DNA of 64,000 bases from Chryseobacterium sp. W4I1. Its GTDB lineage: Bacteria > Bacteroidota > Bacteroidia > Flavobacteriales > Weeksellaceae. The stretch spans positions 3,701,001-3,765,000 of the forward strand of contig NZ_JAUSXQ010000001.1 in the NCBI RefSeq assembly GCF_030816115.1, in the 5' to 3' direction. The notes under the pieces were generated by a model. The model was not told where the DNA came from. It ran no database searches and worked only from the letters and a program-made list of their open reading frames with translations. Position 1 is the first letter of the stretch; each line of letters starts with the position of its first letter. The position numbers and the translations under genes are program-made. Of this stretch, positions 17,047 to 27,483 are shown piece by piece.

Positions 17047-19884
17047 TTATTTAATAATCATTTTCTGAATGGCCGTCCCTGTTTCAGAATGGAGGTGAAC
17101 CAGATAGGTTCCTGCCGGATAATTAGCTTTCAACTTATAAGTTCCGTTTTCCTGATTCAATTTAAATGAATCCATTTTTTTGCCGCTCATGTCGAAAATA
17201 ATGATTTCTCCATTTTTGGCTTTATGATAAATGAATTGAGCCAAACCATTTTTCACCGGATTATCTGCGATCTGAAGTGATAATTTGTTCGTCGCATTTA
17301 TATCAACGGTTGAAAGCGCTCCAGAGTAGTTTCCAAAAATTCTGAATTCTCCCGGCTGTAAGGTAATCGGAGCTGTTGTAGAAACAAAATTTGAAATAGA
17401 ATTATCCATCAGATTCTGCCATTGCCCTGTATAAGGAAAATAGGGAACAACATTCTGAGCAGAAGTGGTATAATTGGCTAAAACCACAACGTTTTTTACT
17501 CCAGCTATTGTATTGTCATAAACATAAATTCTGGTGATTAAACCGTCAGGGTCATTGGTAAGATTATTAGATTCTACCGTATACGTGTTTGATTTGAAAA
17601 CAGGATAAGTATTCCTGATATTAATTATTTTAGCCCAGGTATCATATACTGATTTCCTGTTCACATTGGTATCATACCCTAAGGTAAAAGCAACCGGTTT
17701 TTCATCAGTCCTGCATCCACTATTGATTGAACCGTCCGCACATCGGTTAATACTGAATTCATAGCCCAATTCACCAAACTGCCAGATCATTTTCGGGCCT
17801 GGAATCGTAAAGAATGTTGCTCCGAAAGTCTTCATTCTTTCAAGGGCGGTATTCAGGTTGGTAACATTGTAGCTTCCATTAACCGCTCCATAGGCAAGGT
17901 TTTTAAACATTAATCTTTCTTCATCATGACTTTCCCCATATCCTACTGCATGCTTATTGGTAAAACCGTGAAGCGTGTGATTCATTCTGTCATAGTTACT
18001 ATTTTCCTTGTAACCCATTGTATTTTGGTTATAAGGCTCGGTTTGCTTATTCCAAAGCATTACCCCTTTTCCTTCAGCAATTCTGTAGTTTGCCCACTGC
18101 TGTTCTTCGGCATCCGTGCCTAAATGTTCAAAGATCATGTAAGAGTTGGGATCAATAGCCCACTGCTTGTCTGCATAATTCTTCATAATATCTACTCTGT
18201 CCTGCTGATAGGCATTGGTACATGCTTCATCATTTTCGGAGCAGTTTTGGGTGAATCCTTTTGTAAGATCCCATCGGAATCCATCGATATGATACTCTGT
18301 CAGCCATTGCTTAAGCGTTCTTTCAACATAATATTGTGTTGCGGGACTTGTATGGTTAAAATCATTAAATACATTATAAGAGTGCTTCGGAACCTGGTTA
18401 AAATAAGGATTATTAGCCGCAATATCACCGAAACCGTCTCCATCAGGGTCAATATTCCAAAGTCTTGCTAACGGTGAACGTCCTGTCGCATGATTAAATG
18501 CAACGTCTAATATTACCGCAATCCCGTTCTGATGACAGAGATCTACGAATTCTTTGAATTTTTCAGGTGTTCCATAGGCTTTATCCAATGCATAATGGAA
18601 GGATGTATTGTATCCCCAGGAAAGATTCCCTTCAAATTCCATAATAGGAAGAAGCTCAATAGCGTTGATATTTAAATTTTTTAAGTAAGAAATCTTATTG
18701 ATCAATGACTGCCAGTTTTTTTCCTGTGTAAAATCTCTCAACAGTAATTCATATACCACCAAATCTTCTTTTACCGGTCTTTGAAAATTGGTTATCTGCC
18801 AATTGTAATCGGCCTGTCCGGTTTTGAACATTGAAACTTCAAAGTTTTGTCCTGCAGGAAACGGGGGTAAATTGGGATAGGTAGTATTAGAGATCCACTG
18901 ATCATCATAAGAAGATAAAATTTGTGGCGAGTAAGGGTCTGCCACTTTTTTCAAGTCATTGGTTCTGTATTGGAAAGTATAGAGCTGCTGCGGGGTAAGG
19001 CCGGTGAGTTCTATCCAATAGAGGTCAGGATTTGTAGTATCTCTTTTCATCAGATAAGCATCATCCACTGCCCAGTTATTAAAACTTCCTATGACGTGTA
19101 CAAAGTTTTTATAAGGAGCATACAGCGCAAGACCTACTCTGGTCTGATCTGTAGGACTATAATTTATACCCTGTTTGATCCAGTTCGGAATAGCTTCAGT
19201 AACTACATTTCTCGGGGTCTGAAATATGAAAGAAGCATTCTTTGAATTTGAATTGGTGTCTGTGGCAATCAGTTCCATATTGGCATCCTGAGTTACGGTA
19301 TAGCTATAACTGTAAGTTTGCGAAGGAGTAGAAATCGAATTCACTACTGCTCCATTCGCTTTTAACTGAAAGGTTGAGGCTACATTGGTGCTTGCTGTAA
19401 TATTGATTGAGTTTCCAGCTGGCACTGTAGTCAGACTATTCGGGGCAGGATTTGTTAAGCTTAAATTTAAAATTCCCACGTTCACAAATACATCCGGTGA
19501 AGTCTGGTGAGACCCTGTTTTATCTTTTAATAAAAACCCAAACCTTCCGATTCCTGTTCTTCCATAAAAAGAAGTCGGAGTAAAAGTTAGAGAATAGGTA
19601 TCCGTTCCTGAATTATAACTGAGCTTATTCAAATCATTAGAATTATTCCAGCTTCCGTTGGTAGGGCAATCCTGACTGTTCTGATAATTGGTATCGAAAG
19701 ACCATGACCAAATGTAAATGGAATTATTGGAAACACCCCAGGCTGCTTCATCAATCTGATTCCCGGGAACTGTTAAAGTAATTACATCAGTTTCATTGAA
19801 TGGGTTGGGCGTAACTGTATAATTGATCTGCCCAAAAACAAACACTGCAACCAGCAGAGAAACAAGAGAATAAAATTTTTTCAT
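17047..19884 (-). CDS. Secreted GH13 (alpha-amylase family) enzyme with T9SS sorting domain
   Basis: 945 aa. Signal peptide MKKFYSLVSLLVAVFVFGQ, then two beta-rich N-terminal modules. The second (near residues 230-340: VHVIGSFNNWAVDDAYLMKR) looks like a CBM48/isoamylase-N early set domain. The GH13 barrel follows, with VILDVAFNHATG (region I), GFRWDLTKG (nucleophile Asp), MIFEHLG (acid/base Glu) and GESHDEER (third Asp). The C-terminal 80 residues (IADNPVKNG...GTYLVHLHSETGTAIQKMIIK) form a T9SS type A sorting signal, so the enzyme should be exported to the surface or medium. Likely substrate is starch, glycogen or a branched alpha-glucan. No sus-type transporter is adjacent. Confidence 0.92.
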   Translation of the reverse strand: MKKFYSLVSLLVAVFVFGQINYTVTPNPFNETDVITLTVPGNQIDEAAWGVSNNSIYIWSWSFDTNYQNSQDCPTNGSWNNSNDLNKLSYNSGTDTYSLTFTPTSFYGRTGIGRFGFLLKDKTGSHQTSPDVFVNVGILNLSLTNPAPNSLTTVPAGNSINITASTNVASTFQLKANGAVVNSISTPSQTYSYSYTVTQDANMELIATDTNSNSKNASFIFQTPRNVVTEAIPNWIKQGINYSPTDQTRVGLALYAPYKNFVHVIGSFNNWAVDDAYLMKRDTTNPDLYWIELTGLTPQQLYTFQYRTNDLKKVADPYSPQILSSYDDQWISNTTYPNLPPFPAGQNFEVSMFKTGQADYNWQITNFQRPVKEDLVVYELLLRDFTQEKNWQSLINKISYLKNLNINAIELLPIMEFEGNLSWGYNTSFHYALDKAYGTPEKFKEFVDLCHQNGIAVILDVAFNHATGRSPLARLWNIDPDGDGFGDIAANNPYFNQVPKHSYNVFNDFNHTSPATQYYVERTLKQWLTEYHIDGFRWDLTKGFTQNCSENDEACTNAYQQDRVDIMKNYADKQWAIDPNSYMIFEHLGTDAEEQQWANYRIAEGKGVMLWNKQTEPYNQNTMGYKENSNYDRMNHTLHGFTNKHAVGYGESHDEERLMFKNLAYGAVNGSYNVTNLNTALERMKTFGATFFTIPGPKMIWQFGELGYEFSINRCADGSINSGCRTDEKPVAFTLGYDTNVNRKSVYDTWAKIINIRNTYPVFKSNTYTVESNNLTNDPDGLITRIYVYDNTIAGVKNVVVLANYTTSAQNVVPYFPYTGQWQNLMDNSISNFVSTTAPITLQPGEFRIFGNYSGALSTVDINATNKLSLQIADNPVKNGLAQFIYHKAKNGEIIIFDMSGKKMDSFKLNQENGTYKLKANYPAGTYLVHLHSETGTAIQKMIIK

Positions 19885-20191
19885 TTCTTTATTTTTATCG
19901 AATATAGGATAAATTTTCTTTTAAACGCTTCATTTATCTGTTAAAAATCAATACAACAAAAACCCATGAAATATTCATACGTGTTGCAATAAAGGCAATT
20001 GTAATCAATGATCGCGGCTATGGATATGTACAGAATTTCCTCAGGTATTAAAAAAACGTGAAGTCTCTAAGGAAAAAATAGAACGGGATAATGCCACAAA
20101 AAAACCGCCTAAAAAATCAGGCGGTTTATATATGTTGTTTTGCTTTGATATTACTTTTTCAGAATTAAGGTGAAAAAGTAATGACAATCAA
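19885..20191. other. Intergenic region between GH13 gene and small membrane protein
   Basis: It holds the terminator at 20102-20127. A weak minus-strand promoter-like TATATTCG near 19890-19900 precedes the GH13 start. Otherwise nothing recognisable. Confidence 0.4.
20102..20127 (-). terminator. Terminator after the small membrane protein gene
   Basis: Nine-bp stem AAACCGCCT / AGGCGGTTT followed by Ts on the minus strand, about 65 bases past the stop codon at 20192. Confidence 0.85.
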
Positions 20192-20476
20192 TTAATGATG
20201 ATGTCCGTGATCGTGTAGGAAAGGTCCGTTTCCTTTAGGATTGCTGTAGATTACTTCTACACCCTCCTGCTCATTCACCTGCTTTCTTCTGATATCCTCA
20301 GGGTCAAAAGGTTTTACTTTTCCGAAATATTCTTTCAGACCTTCAGTTAACCACATTGGGATTACCAAACCGAAGAACATGAAGATACACCAGAATCCTA
20401 CTAAGAACATAATTATAAAGAATACAGTCCAAAGAAACTGGTAGAACGGCCAAAATGCTGATAAAATCGTTATCAT
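20192..20476 (-). CDS. Small membrane protein with His-rich tail
   Basis: 94 aa from the ATG at 20476 (the frame extends to a TTG at 20497, less likely). Two strongly hydrophobic segments occupy about residues 3-42 (FWPFYQFLWTVFFIIMFLVG and FFGLVIPMWLTEG). A soluble tail follows, ending in HDHGHHH, which could bind metal. It follows class I fumarase by about 90 bases on the same strand and has its own terminator. I do not recognise the family. Confidence 0.7.
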   Translation of the reverse strand: MITILSAFWPFYQFLWTVFFIIMFLVGFWCIFMFFGLVIPMWLTEGLKEYFGKVKPFDPEDIRRKQVNEQEGVEVIYSNPKGNGPFLHDHGHHH

Positions 20477-20569
20477 TCTCTTAAAGATTTTAGGCAAAAA
20501 TAGGACTTTTTTATCTCGTACACAAAAGATACAAGCCCTATTTTATAATTTATTTTTATTTTAAACTAA

Positions 20570-22178
20570 TTAATGGGCAAGATCGGCGAAGAAATCATTT
20601 CCTTTATCATCCGTAATAATGAATGCCGGGAAGTCTTTTACTTCAATCTTTCTCACCGCTTCCATCCCTAATTCAGGGAAGTCTACTACATCTACCGATA
20701 CAATATTATCTTTGGCAAGGATGGCTGCAGGACCACCGATAGATCCCAGATAGAAGCCTCCATACTTACCACAAGCATCTGTAACGTCTTTGCTTCTGTT
20801 TCCTTTGGCCAGCATGATCATGCTTCCGCCATGGCTTTGGAATTCGTCTACATAAACATCCATTCTTCCGGCTGTTGTTGGGCCGAAGCTTCCTGAAGCC
20901 ATCCCTTCCGGTGTTTTTGCAGGTCCTGCGTAATAGATCGGGTGATTCTTGAAATATTCAGGCATGGGTTTTTCCGCTGTCGATGATTTCCTTGATCTTG
21001 GCGTGAGCAATGTCTCTGGCAACGATTAAAGTTCCGTTTAATTTTAATCTGGTTTTGATAGGATATTTTGACAGCTCAGCCAATATTTCAGGCATTGGCT
21101 TGTTCAGATTGATCTCAACAGCAGCTTCTAAATGCGGCGGAGTATCTGGTAAAAATCTCTTTGGATCTACTTCAAGCTGTTCAAGGAAAATACCATCTTT
21201 ATTGATCTTTCCTTTGATGTTTCTGTCCGCAGAACATGAAACCCCCATTCCTACCGGACAAGAAGCGGCATGACGTGGAAGCCTGATCACTCTTACGTCA
21301 TGGGTAAGATATTTACCTCCAAACTGAGCTCCGATGGCACTTTCCTGACAGATCTTCTGAATTTTAGCTTCCCATTCAAGATCTCTGAAAGCCTGTCCGC
21401 CTTCATTTCCTTCTGTCGGAAGGTTGTCATAATATTTTGCCGATGCTTTTTTCACAGCAGCAAGATTCGCTTCGGCAGAAGTTCCCCCAATGACAAGAGC
21501 CAGATGGTATGGCGGGCATGCAGCGGTTCCAAGGTCTGAGATTCTTTCTTTCACAAATGCTTCAAGAGACTTTTCGTTCAATAATGACTTGGTCTTTTGA
21601 TATAAGAATGTTTTGTTAGCAGATCCTCCCCCTTTCGTTAAAAATAAAAACTCGTAGCAATCTCCTTTTTTAGCATAGATATCAATCTGCGCCGGAAGAT
21701 TTGATCCTGAATTTTTTTCATCAAACATGGTCAAAGGAACCACTTGTGAATATCTAAGGTTTCTTTTCTGATACGTATTATAAATTCCCTTGCTCAGGTA
21801 TTCTCCATCATCTACTCCGGTATACACATTTTCCCCTTTTTTACCCATCACAATAGCAGTACCTGTGTCCTGGCATGAAGGAAGCGCTCCTTCAACGGCT
21901 ACAGCAGCATTCTGCAATAGATTATATGCTACGAATCTGTCATTATCTGTAGCTTCCGGATCGTCGATAATTCTTCTGAGACTTTCAAGATGTGAAGAGC
22001 GAAGCATGAAAGAAACATCAGCCATAGCTTCTTCAGCTAAAAGCTCCAACCCTTTAGGATCAATGGTTAAAATTTCCCTGTCACCTAACTGCTCAACTTT
22101 TACGTAGTCTGATGTCAATTTTTTATACACCGTATCATCTTTCTGGACCGGATACGGATCCTGATATCTAAAATCCAT
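20570..22178 (-). pseudogene. fumA: Class I (iron-sulfur) fumarate hydratase, interrupted by a +1 frameshift
   Basis: Hydrates fumarate to malate with a [4Fe-4S] cluster. The frames 20958-22178 and 20570-about 20973 join into one protein of about 535 aa, the normal two-domain class I length. Candidate cluster cysteines occur in [18 protein letters not shown] and [12 protein letters not shown], and the C-terminal domain has GPTTAGRMD. The break is in a run of five A on the coding strand at 20969-20973; four A restores DSGKPMPEYF. An oxygen-stable class II enzyme (fumC) lies 640 bases away in divergent orientation, so loss would be tolerated, but a sequencing error is equally likely. Confidence 0.88.
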
Positions 22179-22195
22179 TCAATTTTTTGTTTGTG

Positions 22196-22203
22196 CAAAA
22201 ATA
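22196..22203 (-). promoter_or_regulatory. Putative -7 element of the class I fumarase promoter
   Basis: Minus-strand TATTTTTG fits TAnnTTTG, about 18 bases before the start codon at 22178. No canonical -33 element. Confidence 0.45.
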
Positions 22204-22352
22204 CGCCATCCTTAAAAAACATGAGTAAAATCACTGATTCATATTGATATTTATAACGGTTATAAATTGTGGGATTCTGAGTTTATGATTAATTTTATAG
22301 AAACTTATTGTTAAGCATAAAAGCTTTTAAAAGCAATAATTATTTAAGTTCA

Positions 22353-22805
22353 ATGAAAAATATTTTAATCATACTTTTCTTTCTTGCTATTTGCAATAAT
22401 AGTTTTGCTCAGAAAAAATCAGATAACATTTCCAAACTTTCAGGAACTTGGGCAGGAAAAATGGGAGAAGATCCAATTCAATTTCAGGTTGTGGGAGACA
22501 GCCAAAACTCTTTTACATTTTCATTCATTAATTTTCAAAATGAAAGATTTACTGTACAAAAATCTGATGTATCAACAAATGAAAAAAATGAATTCATTAT
22601 CAATATAAAAGAAGCTAAATTTTCTTCATCACGCTTTGAAAAATGCGTCTTTTCTAAAGGAACTATAACAATTTCTGATTTTTCAGAAAACCATATGAAA
22701 TTAAACTTAAAATCAGTTGGGCCAAATTGTTTTTTAAGTTATGATGTAATAATGAATATGCCAGACATGGATGACACTGTACTAACAAAAGAAAAAATCA
22801 AATAA
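22353..22805 (+). CDS. Small secreted protein of unknown function
   Basis: 150 aa from the ATG at 22353, which gives a signal peptide ([20 protein letters not shown]); the frame is open further upstream but without one. The mature part begins with [20 protein letters not shown], a lipocalin-like or DUF-type beta-strand opening (GxWxG). It continues with alternating strands and two Cys (KCVF, NCFL). It lies 8 bases before fumC on the same strand and may be cotranscribed. The function is not recognised. Confidence 0.65.
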   Translation: MKNILIILFFLAICNNSFAQKKSDNISKLSGTWAGKMGEDPIQFQVVGDSQNSFTFSFINFQNERFTVQKSDVSTNEKNEFIINIKEAKFSSSRFEKCVFSKGTITISDFSENHMKLNLKSVGPNCFLSYDVIMNMPDMDDTVLTKEKIK

Positions 22806-22813
22806 AAAAGAAT

Positions 22814-24208
22814 ATGAATTACAGAATCGAAAAGGATACTATGGGAGAGGTTCAGGTGCCGGCAGATAAATTTTGGGGAGCACAGACTGAACGTTCAAGA
22901 AACAATTTTAAGATCGGGCCTGAAGGTTCCATGCCTCACGAGATTATTGAGGCTTTTGCTTATTTAAAGAAGGCAGCAGCCTATACCAATACTGATCTGG
23001 GCGTTCTTCCTGCCGAAAAAAGGGACATGATCGCCAAAGTATGTGACGAAATTCTTGAAGGAAAGCTGAATGATCAGTTTCCTTTGGTGATCTGGCAAAC
23101 CGGTTCGGGAACACAATCGAATATGAATGTGAACGAAGTGGTTTCAAACAGAGCGCATGTAAATAACGGCGGAACTTTAGGTGATAAATCTGAAATTCAC
23201 CCGAATGATGACGTGAACAAATCACAATCTTCCAATGACACTTATCCAACTGCAATGCATATTGCTGCTTATAAAAAAGTGGTGGAAGTAACGATTCCCG
23301 CTGTTGAAAAATTAAGAGATACTATTGCTGCAAAAGCCGAAACTTTTAAAGATATTGTAAAAATCGGGAGAACCCACCTGATGGATGCTACTCCTCTTAC
23401 GCTTGGACAGGAGTTTTCTGGCTACAGGGCTCAGCTGGATTTTGGATTAAGAGCTTTAAAAAATACCTTACCTCACCTTTCTGAGCTTGCTTTAGGCGGA
23501 ACTGCAGTAGGTACAGGATTGAATACACCTGCTGGTTATGATGTAAAAGTAGCTGAGTATATTGCTAAGTTTACAAACCACCCTTTCATTACAGCTGAAA
23601 ATAAATTTGAAGCTTTGGCTGCTCATGATGCCATTGTGGAATCTCATGGTGCATTGAAACAACTGGCTGTTTCTTTATTTAAAATAGCTCAGGATATCAG
23701 ATTACTGGCTTCAGGACCACGTTCCGGGATCGGGGAAATTCATATTCCGGAAAACGAACCGGGATCTTCTATTATGCCGGGGAAAGTAAATCCTACGCAG
23801 AATGAGGCAATGACGATGGTTTGCGCTCAAGTTCTTGGAAACGATACAACGATCTCTTTTGCAGGAACACAAGGAAATTATGAGCTAAATGTTTTCAAAC
23901 CGGTAATGGCTTACAACTTCCTGCAGTCTGCACAACTGATCGCTGATGCATGTATTTCATTTAATGATCATTGTGCAGAAGGTATTGAACCAAATCATGA
24001 GAGAATTAAAGAACTGGTAGACAAATCATTAATGCTTGTGACTGCACTAAATACCCACATCGGCTATGAAAATGCAGCAAAAATTGCAAAAACAGCGCAC
24101 AAGAATGGGACTACTTTGAAAGAAGAAGCGGTGAACCTTGGTTTTCTGACTGCAGAGCAGTTTGACGAATGGGTAAAGCCTGAAGATATGGTAGGAAGCC
24201 TGAAATAA
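22814..24208 (+). CDS. fumC: Class II fumarate hydratase
   Basis: Oxygen-stable, metal-free homotetrameric fumarase of the TCA cycle, 464 aa. Signature [17 protein letters not shown] carries the catalytic Ser loop. Other conserved blocks are [14 protein letters not shown], the [13 protein letters not shown] stretch with its active-site Thr, and [17 protein letters not shown] with its catalytic His. The start [16 protein letters not shown] is normal for the family. It is transcribed divergently from the class I enzyme and ends at a bidirectional terminator. Confidence 0.97.
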   Translation: MNYRIEKDTMGEVQVPADKFWGAQTERSRNNFKIGPEGSMPHEIIEAFAYLKKAAAYTNTDLGVLPAEKRDMIAKVCDEILEGKLNDQFPLVIWQTGSGTQSNMNVNEVVSNRAHVNNGGTLGDKSEIHPNDDVNKSQSSNDTYPTAMHIAAYKKVVEVTIPAVEKLRDTIAAKAETFKDIVKIGRTHLMDATPLTLGQEFSGYRAQLDFGLRALKNTLPHLSELALGGTAVGTGLNTPAGYDVKVAEYIAKFTNHPFITAENKFEALAAHDAIVESHGALKQLAVSLFKIAQDIRLLASGPRSGIGEIHIPENEPGSSIMPGKVNPTQNEAMTMVCAQVLGNDTTISFAGTQGNYELNVFKPVMAYNFLQSAQLIADACISFNDHCAEGIEPNHERIKELVDKSLMLVTALNTHIGYENAAKIAKTAHKNGTTLKEEAVNLGFLTAEQFDEWVKPEDMVGSLK

Positions 24209-24237
24209 AATTTTAGTAATTATAGATTAAATAGCAG

Positions 24238-24262
24238 AAAGCCTCAGAATTTCTGAGGCTTT
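24238..24262. terminator. Bidirectional terminator between fumC and the Dyp peroxidase gene
   Basis: Stem AAAGCCTCAG / CTGAGGCTTT with T runs on both strands, between two convergent genes. Confidence 0.88.
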
Positions 24263-24291
24263 TTTAGTAATATTCCGTCCATTATTTATAA

Positions 24292-25230
24292 TTATCCTGA
24301 AAATTCATCCAGCATATTTCTGGTGGGAACAAAGAAAAGTGTTCCGGTTACAGCTGTGCTGAAATCTAAAATTCTGTCGTAGTTACCCGGTGGATTTCCG
24401 ATGAACATATTGGTCAGCATCTTTTTCGTTGTGCTGAATGTACTTGAATAAGCAATAAAATAGGTTCCGAATTCATTGGAAGAAGGACTTCCGAAAGGCA
24501 TATTATCTCTTACGATCTTCAGTTCTTCTCCGTTTTCTCCTTCAATATTGGCCAGGGCAATATGTGAATTGGATGGTTTTACGGCATCAGACATTTCAAT
24601 GTCATTTTCTTTTGACCTTCCGATTACTTTTTCCTGCTCTTCCGTCGGAAGACCTTTCCAGGCGTCCATATTATGGAGATACTTCTGAACAAACAAATAG
24701 CTTCCGCCTTTATACTGAAGATCTTCATCACCAATTTTTGCAAAATAATCACGGTCTTCTCCATGAGGATTTTCGGTTCCGTCCACAAAACCAAGAATAG
24801 AACGGGCGTCCCAGTATTTGAATCCATGGATTTCCAGAATACTTTCTGCTACTGGGGTCAGCAATTTTGAAATCTCGATCGCCATATCGAAAATAAGGCT
24901 TTTATTATCAGCTCTGAGGTGAAAATGAAGATCTCCAGGCGTAGATACAGCCGTATGTTTTACGCCTTTAATTTCTTCAAAGCTGACCAATTCTTTAGGA
25001 AGCGGAGTCTGAAGATCAAGCTTTTTCCAGGCTTCAACACCAATTCCCATGACACAGCTTGCCCGGCTTTCCGGAAACCTGTTGAAAACCGAATTATTAA
25101 GGTTAAGCACCAAAGCACAAAGCTGTTTAAAGATATCTTTCAATAATGGATTTTCTTTCAGCTCCCATACCATAAAAATAGTGTTGCTGTTAGGGTAATC
25201 CGTGACGTTTTGCGATTCTGTATTCATCAT
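24292..25230 (-). CDS. Dyp-type heme peroxidase
   Basis: 312 aa from the ATG at 25230; the longer frame starts with TTG at 25242, one base from the upstream stop. The Dyp signature GFVDGTENP carries the catalytic Asp (GxxDG), SHIALAN holds the probable proximal heme-ligand His, and a distal Arg lies in the FGTYFIAYSSTF region. No signal peptide or Tat motif is present, so it is probably cytoplasmic or encapsulin-type cargo, but no encapsulin gene is seen. It follows the ABC transporter genes closely on the same strand. Confidence 0.9.
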   Translation of the reverse strand: MMNTESQNVTDYPNSNTIFMVWELKENPLLKDIFKQLCALVLNLNNSVFNRFPESRASCVMGIGVEAWKKLDLQTPLPKELVSFEEIKGVKHTAVSTPGDLHFHLRADNKSLIFDMAIEISKLLTPVAESILEIHGFKYWDARSILGFVDGTENPHGEDRDYFAKIGDEDLQYKGGSYLFVQKYLHNMDAWKGLPTEEQEKVIGRSKENDIEMSDAVKPSNSHIALANIEGENGEELKIVRDNMPFGSPSSNEFGTYFIAYSSTFSTTKKMLTNMFIGNPPGNYDRILDFSTAVTGTLFFVPTRNMLDEFSG

Positions 25231-25242
25231 TTTTACGATCAA

Positions 25243-25962
25243 TTAAACCGCCGAAGGATTGGAAACCTGATCTGCAAAATATTGTTCCAGATCCCTTAAT
25301 GTTTCCGGATTGGTCTTAATATCTTTTACAAGCCTTCCTTTATTTACAACTACAATTCTGTTGCAGACCTCTGTTGTGTGGGAAAGGTCATGGCTTGATA
25401 TGAGAAAAGTTACCCCATCCTGCTTTGAGAGTTCTTTAATTAAGTTTTTGAGCTTGATCTGGGTAGAAGGGTCCAGGTTGGCAAAAGGCTCATCAAGAAT
25501 AATAATTTCAGGATTTCCAATGACTGCGCCTACAATTCCTACCTTTTTCTGGTTTCCTTTGGAAAGATCACGTACATATTTTCCAGAATTCAGGATTTCG
25601 CCATTAAAAAAGTCATGAAAGGGTTTTAAAAATTCATCAATGGAAGCTTTATTCTGCCCCCTGAGTTCTCCAATGAAATAAAAGTATTCTTCCGGTGTGA
25701 GATATCCGATCAGGAAAGTATCATCTACAAAGGCAGATACTTTATTTTTCCAGGCCTCGGATTCATTCACTTTAATATCTTCGATGCTAACAAAGCCCGT
25801 GGTAGGCTGGATAAGATCAAGCATTAGGCTGAAAAGCGTAGTTTTTCCCGCTCCGTTGTTCCCTACAAGCCCAAAGGTTTCGCCGTTGGGTATTTCAAGA
25901 TGCTCAATATTAAGAACTGTAGCAGTTCCGTAGGTCTTGGATAAGTTATTGATAGTGATCAT
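25243..25962 (-). CDS. ABC transporter ATP-binding protein
   Basis: 239-aa ATPase. Walker A GNNGAGKTT, an LSKGNQKK signature in place of LSGGQ, and Walker B IIILDEPFANLD with a later H-loop SSHDL are visible. This variant signature is common in ATPases paired with DUF5687-type permeases. The gene begins 3 bases after the permease gene ends, so the two form an exporter of unknown substrate. The Dyp gene follows immediately. Confidence 0.93.
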   Translation of the reverse strand: MITINNLSKTYGTATVLNIEHLEIPNGETFGLVGNNGAGKTTLFSLMLDLIQPTTGFVSIEDIKVNESEAWKNKVSAFVDDTFLIGYLTPEEYFYFIGELRGQNKASIDEFLKPFHDFFNGEILNSGKYVRDLSKGNQKKVGIVGAVIGNPEIIILDEPFANLDPSTQIKLKNLIKELSKQDGVTFLISSHDLSHTTEVCNRIVVVNKGRLVKDIKTNPETLRDLEQYFADQVSNPSAV

Positions 25963-25965
25963 AGT

Positions 25966-27432
25966 TTAGCCTTTATTTTTAAATGCGTCCAGTGTACTGT
26001 ACTTTTCGCTTTTATATTGTTTTACAATGATATCGAACATTTTTTCTCTGAATAAGAATCCTACCAGCCCTAGAGCTGCAATGCTTACCACTCCTGCCGT
26101 CATCCCAAAGAAGTATTTTGACAGGGCAAAAACACCCATTGGAAGCAACATTTTAGGGATCAGAAGGAGTATAGCCTTTAAATTAAAACTATTTTTCTGA
26201 CCTATTCTTTTTTCCTTTGAATTAAGATCAATCTGGGTTTTGTTGAACGCCCCGGACCAAAGTGTAAGCTGCGAATTCACCCCAATATTGTAAAGTCCTG
26301 CCGCAAAAAATGTTAAATAAATTTCCCAGCCGAAATAAGCGTAAATCAAAGCAACAATAATAGACGCAGCTGTGACGATATTGATCAGCCACCATTTGGC
26401 TTTAAGGTATTCTTTATAGGGAACATTCAGTGTCATCATCAGTGGATAATAGGAACTGTCAAAAGCCGGAACCCTCTGACCAAACAGGAACTGAAATCCT
26501 CCCGTCACAAACAATCCCATAAATATCATCATGGCAGACGTTTTATAGATTACGGAAGTATACATGAGCAGACCATAAAAGAGAAACAAAAAGCTTCCGA
26601 TGAGAATCCCTTTTGTTACTTTATTTCGTCTCAGCATTTTAATATCATTATTGATAAACGTTCCTATAACACCGTATTTATTTAAAAAAGCGATATTTTC
26701 AGTTTTCCCTAACTGCTTCTTAGCTTCCAGCCCCTGATCTAAGTAAAATTCTTTACGGACATAATTGAAACATATTTTCCACAAACCGGAAAAAAGAATA
26801 ACCGCAATAACAATAAAATAAGGTGACTGATAAAAATTGTAGAAGAACTTTTCTGAATAAGAAAGCATAGGTACAATGTCATAATAAGCAAGACCGGCAA
26901 CCGCAGCGAAAATGCAACCTATAACAATGACCACCATCTCTTTGTTATTGAAAAGAATATTGATGAAGTTATTAAGGTAAAACAATAACGAAATCCCGAT
27001 AAACCAAGCCAAAACCCCAACAATACTATATCCGTTAAACATGGCAATGATGGAAAAGGTAACGAAAAACAAGGAATTCAGCCAACTTAATGCTGAAAGA
27101 AAAGTTTTCGCCAGCATGTAATTAACTAACGTATTTTTCGGAATATTCTGGGTCAGGAAGGGTTTGATATTCTGGGTAGGCATTTCCTGCCAGATGTATT
27201 TAAGAATCAGATCTGCGACCCATGCAATAATTAAAAGCTTTGAAACCACTTTCAAAGGATCCTGATGCATTTCTTCCTGAATATAATAAAATGCGGCAAA
27301 GGCACCTCCTGCAAGACAGGCCATAAAATAAATGATCCCTATAAAACGCAGGATCTTCATGGCAAGGTTCATCCCTACAGAAGTACCCCGGAAAAAGCTT
27401 TTGATCTCAAGCCTGAGGAATGTTAGAAACAT
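25966..27432 (-). CDS. ABC transporter permease, DUF5687-like
   Basis: 488-aa inner-membrane protein with about 11-12 hydrophobic segments, starting MFLTFLRLEIKSFFRGTSVG. The N-terminal cytoplasmic amphipathic start followed by an RxG-type region resembles the DUF5687 permease family of Bacteroidetes. It is translationally close to the ATPase (3-base gap). The substrate is not evident. Confidence 0.8.
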   Translation of the reverse strand: MFLTFLRLEIKSFFRGTSVGMNLAMKILRFIGIIYFMACLAGGAFAAFYYIQEEMHQDPLKVVSKLLIIAWVADLILKYIWQEMPTQNIKPFLTQNIPKNTLVNYMLAKTFLSALSWLNSLFFVTFSIIAMFNGYSIVGVLAWFIGISLLFYLNNFINILFNNKEMVVIVIGCIFAAVAGLAYYDIVPMLSYSEKFFYNFYQSPYFIVIAVILFSGLWKICFNYVRKEFYLDQGLEAKKQLGKTENIAFLNKYGVIGTFINNDIKMLRRNKVTKGILIGSFLFLFYGLLMYTSVIYKTSAMMIFMGLFVTGGFQFLFGQRVPAFDSSYYPLMMTLNVPYKEYLKAKWWLINIVTAASIIVALIYAYFGWEIYLTFFAAGLYNIGVNSQLTLWSGAFNKTQIDLNSKEKRIGQKNSFNLKAILLLIPKMLLPMGVFALSKYFFGMTAGVVSIAALGLVGFLFREKMFDIIVKQYKSEKYSTLDAFKNKG

Positions 27433-27483
27433 ATGTTAGTTTTTCTACATTAGTAACTACAATATAAAATATGTTACAGTTTT

